From: Aldrovandia affinis
Lineage: Eukaryota; Chordata; Actinopteri; Notacanthiformes; Halosauridae
Reading direction: 5' to 3'
Assembly: GCA_029706075.1 (NCBI GenBank)
Contig: JAINUG010000015.1
Span: 2,568,307-2,632,306 of the forward strand
DNA: 64,000 bases
The notes beneath the pieces are model-generated. The model saw nothing but the letters and a program-made list of their open reading frames with translations, did not search any database and was not told the DNA's origin. Positions 58,430-64,000 of this stretch are shown piece by piece (the first letter of the stretch is position 1; each line of letters opens with the position of its first letter). The position numbers were made by a program, and so were the translations under genes.

Positions 58430-61400
58430 ATGTTAGGCTTGGATGTATGTGAGTTGGGTGGCCAAATTCTTGAGCTGCTTTGGCTGACAGTTTGCTACAA
58501 AGGTGAGAACCTCAGAACCAAGTGATGTCAATAGGGATTTCTTATTTGTAACATTTAAAGCTGTCAGATTCTGTAAATAATGTGGAGCATTTTGTTTTAA
58601 ATGTTTGATAAACTAAGCTAAATGGTAAGCTAAATCCTTTAAATTGTGCTACTGTATTTCTCCATGTACTACACTGTTAAATTGAAAGCTCTTGCAGCAT
58701 AATTTGTATTTATCATGTGGCATGATTGTTTCATATAACTATAACAGTTTCTTCCAGACCAGTTTTATTTCAATGCAAGAACTTAAAATGGGATATTTCA
58801 GTATTATCACCTCATGTGGGTATATGGGTATATGCCTCAAAAATGTGATTGAAAGAACAAAAGCGGTAATTTTTCAGTATTCAGTGACTGGACATTCTTT
58901 CATACTGTATGCTCTCTTCTGGTAGATTGTAATTGCATGTGTTTGGAGCTTGTTGAATCGGGGCTGCACTCTGCAGTTTCTCATGTTACCCCAGTTATAG
59001 GTTCAATACTATCACGTGGTCTATTAGATGCTCCCTGTTGTACACCACAGTCTCTGTTGCAACAGCTGTATATCCAGCTGTATAAATGGATTGTATGTAA
59101 AGAAATGTGAACTATGTAAGTCGCTCTGGATAAGAGCGTCTAATAAATGCCTAAAATGTAAATGTAAATGTAACAAAGCACTGTCTCTGATTCAACGTAT
59201 GTCATGGGAAGTAATGAGATGTAAAATGTGATCTCTCTGTGGCGGTGCCGGTGCTTAGTCTGCATGCGTTCATGTGCTCCTCTATATGTTGTCTCAGCCT
59301 GGGCTTCTGTGGTGAAGTGCCTAGTATGGGTTAAGGTCAGGGAATTGGGGGCAGTTGGTGCTGGTGAACAGCCATGAATACTGCAGGAGTGTTAATCATA
59401 GTTTGGCCTGGTTCTCCAAATCCCTAAGGTCTGAGGTCTGGGAGACCGTCTGTAGCCAAAGTTTTCTTGCCAGTGCTGCTGGACAGCAGCTAAGGCCCTT
59501 GTGGCTCTGCTCTTCTCAAGATTGATAAACATCAAAGTATTAGTGCAATGATACAACTTTCAGAGTCTATTAAAACTATGCATTTTTCAGTTTAAAGTTG
59601 AGTGATGAAGCTGTTTGTTTCATACGAAAGCGATCAAGAAACCATGGCATGGTAAACATTTGGGAAGGATTTTAATGGTCTAACAGCTAGCTAACCAGCC
59701 ACATCACAAGACTGGTAGCAAGCCAACCATTTTGTTTGCTGGCTTCCTTATCAGCAAGCATCTTAAGATCACAGTGTGTTAATTATTTTACATTTTCTTT
59801 CTTTGTCACCTTACTTTAATAAGCTGCTCATATCACATTTTAAATATTGTTGAATTTGGATGTGGATGGAGATTGTAGCTAAGCAGGCATACAAAATTAT
59901 TTTAGTTCCTACCTGTAACTGTACCAACAAGCCGTGATTTTTCCAAGCTTGATTTTGTCATACCTGAGGTAAGTGGAAATACATAAATATATCATAGGCT
60001 ATATCACAAGATGTACATCTTCAAAGATTACTCTGTATGAATGCAAATAATGTGTTCCTAAAATCCAAGATAAAACATGCAGTGGTTGATTTTGGTGCTG
60101 TTTTATCAAACATTTGTAGCAATAGAACCCTTGGAGAAACCTGTGAAAATCAACTCCATTTTAGAGACTGCTAGAAGGCAGCCATCAAACAGAGGCCCAT
60201 GCTGCTTCAATTGAATTTCAAGTCTGAATATAGTTAGGCGAATAATTTATGAAGGGATTTTGTGTAGGTCAAGGACAATAGACTGCAAACTCAGCTGTGT
60301 CATATTATACATGATAATTCTATTCTCCAACATTAAATATTTATTTTCAATGGGAAAACAATGGTGTTGAAATTATCACATGTCCAGGGTAATACTGACT
60401 ACAAATGTAATCTGGCTTTGCATATATTAGCCAGGATTCTTACTATTTTCATTATAGTAAAAATCATATCTGATGTTTTAATGCAGATGACAGTTGGAAG
60501 TGTTATTTATTTGAAAAGTGAAGGATGTCATTTATCCTTGGCTTTTGAAAATATGGCTGCAAAAGGAGGAATATTGATCAATGCTTTTGTAAGTGTATTA
60601 TTTTGTTTGTGCATTTCCCTTCAGACTGCAGTGAAAGGCTTGTTTTATAGGGATGTATTATTATCAATAAACAAGGTTGATGATGGCACTGTTCACTGAC
60701 TGTGCAGTGCATGCTGTACATAACATTAATTCTGTGCAAACCAGATGTAAATGGATTTCCAAAGTTGAATGCGCTCATGTGCATTCACCTCATCCCTGTA
60801 ACCATAGATATCCATCATCCACACTGGGCATTAAAATATCCCTGTCTAGACAGAGATGAGGCAAGATGTCATTGTTTAGTGTCTCACAGTCCATTGGCAC
60901 CTTCAAATTAGCTCTGGGCATGATAAGACATGCTGTCTTGGTGGAGAACTCTTGTTTGGGTAATGGGCAAGATGAGATGTTGCTTCCCTGTTGTGCTCTG
61001 AAAGCAAACACAGTGCCTGCCTTAATCCATAAACCCAGAAAATGAATTTGTTTGGAAGCAGGTGTGCTCCTGGTTGTGCTCCTGGTTTAATAGATTTTCC
61101 TGCCACTGTTTACAACCATATGTGATACCTGTGGCAATTGTGAAGATGGACAATAGGCAAGTTTTCAATTTGTGCTCATTCTCTTTACAAATTTAGTTGA
61201 GTTGACTGTTTAAATAATTAGGATTAGCACATATGAAACTATTTATTCAAATGTATTGTTATTTAACAGGTTATGGAAATTATGTAGGTTCTTCAAGAAC
61301 ATTTATTGAAAAGTTGCTGTTGTCAGTTTCAATGAGGGGGACTGCAGCTGTTGCTCTAACCTCTGAATGTGCTTTTATATTGAAAAGGATAAATCAAATG

Positions 61401-63961
61401 ATTAGAATATAGTGGGTAGGAAGATCCCAGGACTGATAAACACTCTCTGCTGTGTCACTGCTGTGCTGTTTCCTCAAGAAATGGCCTCATTCAATATCTT
61501 AAACTGAGTTTTTTTAATGGATAAGGAACTAGAAGCACATCTTTCATGTCCTGAGAATCACCTAACTTACTGTATATGACATGCAGAAGGATCAAGGTAG
61601 GGTATGGTATAGTGAAATGCACAGGATGTACAGTAAATGCGAACAAAAGGTTTAGTATCATATCATAACACACTCGAGGGGATTTGTGACATTTTCTGCT
61701 TCTCACTTTCTTAGACATCATGACTGACAAAGATGCAGAGAAGCACATTCATGAGGAGGATGAGACTGATCTGAATTACCAGCCACCAGCACAGAAGTCT
61801 CTGGAAGAGATTCAAAACCTGGACAAGGATGATGAGAGTTTGAAAAAGTACAAGGAAGCTCTGCTGGGGGCTGCACCTGTTGTGGCTGGTGAGTTTGGAA
61901 ATCCTGTTTGGAAATCCTGACAATAAAATCTACATTCCCTCCCCAGGCTCTCCTGCTGCTGTGTTCAACCTCCTTGATAGGAATCCACGAGTGTATGTTT
62001 TTACCATGGCAGGAATTATCTGTGGGCTTGGTATACATCAGGAACTCCATCAATAAGCATGGACTCTTATCTGACTACCTGGTCCAGTACTAGGGAGTTA
62101 TCAGTGAGAAGCAATCTACTGAAAGTTTTACATTTGGCAGAGGGCAAGATGGGAACCAAAGTCCAGACTGTTTCAGTGCCTCTGTAAAATGCTCTGTGGC
62201 ACACAGACAGTAGAATGAAAATTCAAAACAGGATTAAAGCACTGAAGAATATCAGTTAATAAGATATCATTTGAAATTCTCATGGGTAATTACATAATTT
62301 TTAACAAAAAATGTCCTGTATGGACTGCAGTTCATCATTATGTCACGTAACAATAGAATAAAATTGAAAGTGCTGACTCTTTGTGCAAGCTGTTAAATTG
62401 GTCTGTTAAATTGATTACAGTTTGGAAGCTGTTACTATGGCAGTGTTTAAATCTCAAAAGATCTGCAGTATGCAGCAGGACACAGCATAATACATCACTT
62501 TGTGTCCCGCTGGGGTGCTGAAAATTGCAGAGTTAGTACTTGAGCAAGACTGATTGCAATATTGTGCTGATGAATCTGATTCATTTTCACCACCCCAGAC
62601 TTGAAACCCAGCTGTGTCACATGCTTGTTATAGCATTAGGTGGAATGCTTACAAACCAAGGGCGTAACAACATATTAAATATTGTGGGGCGGGGGGGTCA
62701 TAATGAAAGGGAATGTTTTATATGTACAAATTATTGGGGAGGACAGATATGACTGTTAAATATTCGGGGGGATAAGTTGACTGCTTGTATTAACCATATT
62801 AATGCTATTCATCTCCTATTCATACTCTATATAATCTAGCGATAGCTACTAATGTAGCGTACGTTGACAGTGGTGATAGGCACAAAGCTAGCTACATTTT
62901 AGTGTACATTTTCATGACCTCTGTAATTCTCGACTCCTCAATACGGCCCTGTGTAGTGGGTAAAATATACGTAAAACCCATGTGCAATCACGTGCGATAA
63001 ATCACCGGTCTATATTTAATAAACCAGAACATCTGCATTTAACATACAGTGTACATGAAATGTGCACTATTTTTCATTGCTAGAAATAATGGCTCTGGTG
63101 CTTAAAGTTTATTGTATGAAATATATACAGCTGTGTTTAATTGGCTAAGTAGTTTAACAAATGCATGAATGTTTGTCATTATCAAGATTATTGATAATTG
63201 AATAATTTTGTCATAAGTGTTGATTTGTTTGTTTCCATCAGAAATTGCCTTAAGCGACGCACTAGGGGTGCAATATGTTCATTGGGCCTATTTTTCCATT
63301 CTGGCTGTGAGGAAAAAGCAGGGCAGTGCCACTGGTCTCAGATAAACTGTTCAGATAAACTGCACATTTTGCACCAAGAGGAGTTTAGCATATTTTCTTA
63401 TTTTTAATTCTGATTGATTTAGATTATTTGAGTGGTGCCCATTTGTACGAGATCTTATAAGATCTAATATGTGGTGGTGCCCTTGCTTTGAGTTTAACTT
63501 TTTTGTCTGTTCTATCGAACTCTGCATGAGCATGCAATAAAACCACTCCATGATAGATGACAATTGGCTCAGTGATAAGTTGTGTCTTTCCTCTTCCTCA
63601 TGAATACATTTCATGCATGTATTACAGAACAAAGGCAGAGATGGTACAATTATTATCTCCCTGAGTACCAGTAAACTGAATATACTCTAGGGCTGCTTTT
63701 TTTGCACTAATACAATCCCCACAGCCAGGCTTCCTCCATTTCATACTGCCAGATCACATTAATTAAATGTCAGAAGGCTGTAGAATGTATCTTCACATTC
63801 AGCCTGAGTAGCCTGTTTTCTTAAACATTAATGCATATCTTCTGGTTTCAGCTCTGGTTCTTTGTGTTTTGTCATAGATCCCTCTGTCCCGAATATCCAG
63901 GTGACACGGCTGACTCTTGTATGTGATCAGGCTCCCGGACCAAACACAATGGACCTTGCAG
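58430..63961 (+). CDS. arhgdig: ARHGDIG, Rho GDP-dissociation inhibitor gamma (5' part)
   Basis: Three exons are in the window: 58430-58502, 61715-61888, 63878-63961. They join in phase and the gene continues past the right edge after a donor at 63,962. Exon 1 encodes [20 protein letters not shown], the amphipathic N-terminal extension special to Rho GDI gamma (GDI3), which targets it to membranes. Exon 2 carries the acidic regulatory arm and [21 protein letters not shown], the helix that blocks Rho switch regions. Exon 3 begins the immunoglobulin-like isoprenyl-binding domain ([19 protein letters not shown]). The protein holds GDP-bound Rho-family GTPases off membranes. About 110 residues are visible of a family length near 220. 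An ATG in exon 2 (61,720) could serve a shorter form but would lack the gamma signature. Confidence 0.94.
58503..61714 (+). other. ARHGDIG intron 1
   Basis: A 3.2-kb intron with GTGAGA donor and TTTCTTAG acceptor. Apart from an L2 tail scrap at 59,114-59,173 I see no element or exon in it. Confidence 0.7.
59114..59173 (+). mobile_element. L2 3' tail scrap (plus strand) in ARHGDIG intron 1
   Basis: GTAAGTCGCTCTGGATAAGA-GCGTCTAATAAATGCC followed by AAATGT repeats is the terminal hairpin and tail of the L2 family. Confidence 0.85.
61889..63877 (+). other. ARHGDIG intron 2
   Basis: A 2.0-kb intron with GTGAGT donor and TTTTGTCATAG acceptor. No exon or mobile element was recognised inside. Confidence 0.65.
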
Positions 63962-64000
63962 GTAACCATGCCCACCTTGACATCCTATCTTATTTGTGCT

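Noticed and set aside
61720-61920. ATG in ARHGDIG exon 2 as the main start
   Set aside because: Exon 1 at 58,430 encodes the gamma-specific N-terminus and joins in phase, so the exon 2 ATG is internal.

Overview
The window is nuclear DNA of a vertebrate, almost certainly a ray-finned (teleost) fish. It is AT-rich and intron-rich. It carries fish-type Tc1, L2, hAT and tRNA-SINE repeats, and none of the features of prokaryotic DNA: no operons, ribosome binding sites or CRISPR. The species cannot be read from the sequence. Gene models below were built by hand from splice sites, reading phase and remembered family resemblance. No alignment or search was run.

Four protein-coding genes are supported. 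(1) A PERCC1 orthologue lies on the minus strand (coding 8,293-9,183). It has an untranslated first exon near 11.03-11.08 kb behind a TATA box. (2) PGAP6/TMEM8A lies on the plus strand, with thirteen coding exons (19,144-29,458) joining in phase to 758 codons. (3) RGS11 lies on the minus strand, with seventeen coding exons (49,741 down to 37,229) joining in phase to 487 codons. (4) ARHGDIG (Rho GDI gamma) lies on the plus strand. Its first three coding exons are present (58,430-63,961) and the gene runs off the right edge. PGAP6 and RGS11 converge. RGS11 and ARHGDIG diverge head to head, as I recall they do on human 16p13.3. In human, PGAP6 is further along the same band and PERCC1 more distal, so this layout keeps the neighbourhood but not the order.

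The genes do not form a pathway. PERCC1 is an enteroendocrine regulator. PGAP6 is a GPI-anchor phospholipase A2. RGS11 is a G-alpha GTPase activator with Gbeta5. ARHGDIG is a Rho GTPase chaperone.

Layout: 0-8 kb is intergenic and repeat-rich, with a Tc1 scrap, SINEs, an hAT MITE and a DNA transposon carrying a nested SINE. 8-11.2 kb is PERCC1. 11.2-13.9 kb is a candidate regulatory intergenic stretch. 13.9-18.3 kb is a nest of transposons inside transposons, followed by a long TG microsatellite. 19-31 kb is PGAP6, 31-36.5 kb is featureless intergenic DNA, and 36.5-49.8 kb is RGS11. 50-58.4 kb is an intergenic stretch with two L2 copies, a SINE, a TC microsatellite and local repeats. 58.4 kb to the end is ARHGDIG.

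I found no clearly new biological system. The points most worth following are the nested transposon history at 13.9-18.3 kb, a mobile element end that seems to supply the branch point of the last PGAP6 intron, a diverged repeat pair inside PGAP6, the TATA-type PERCC1 promoter with a FOX-like palindrome, and the RGS11 microexon with competing donors.
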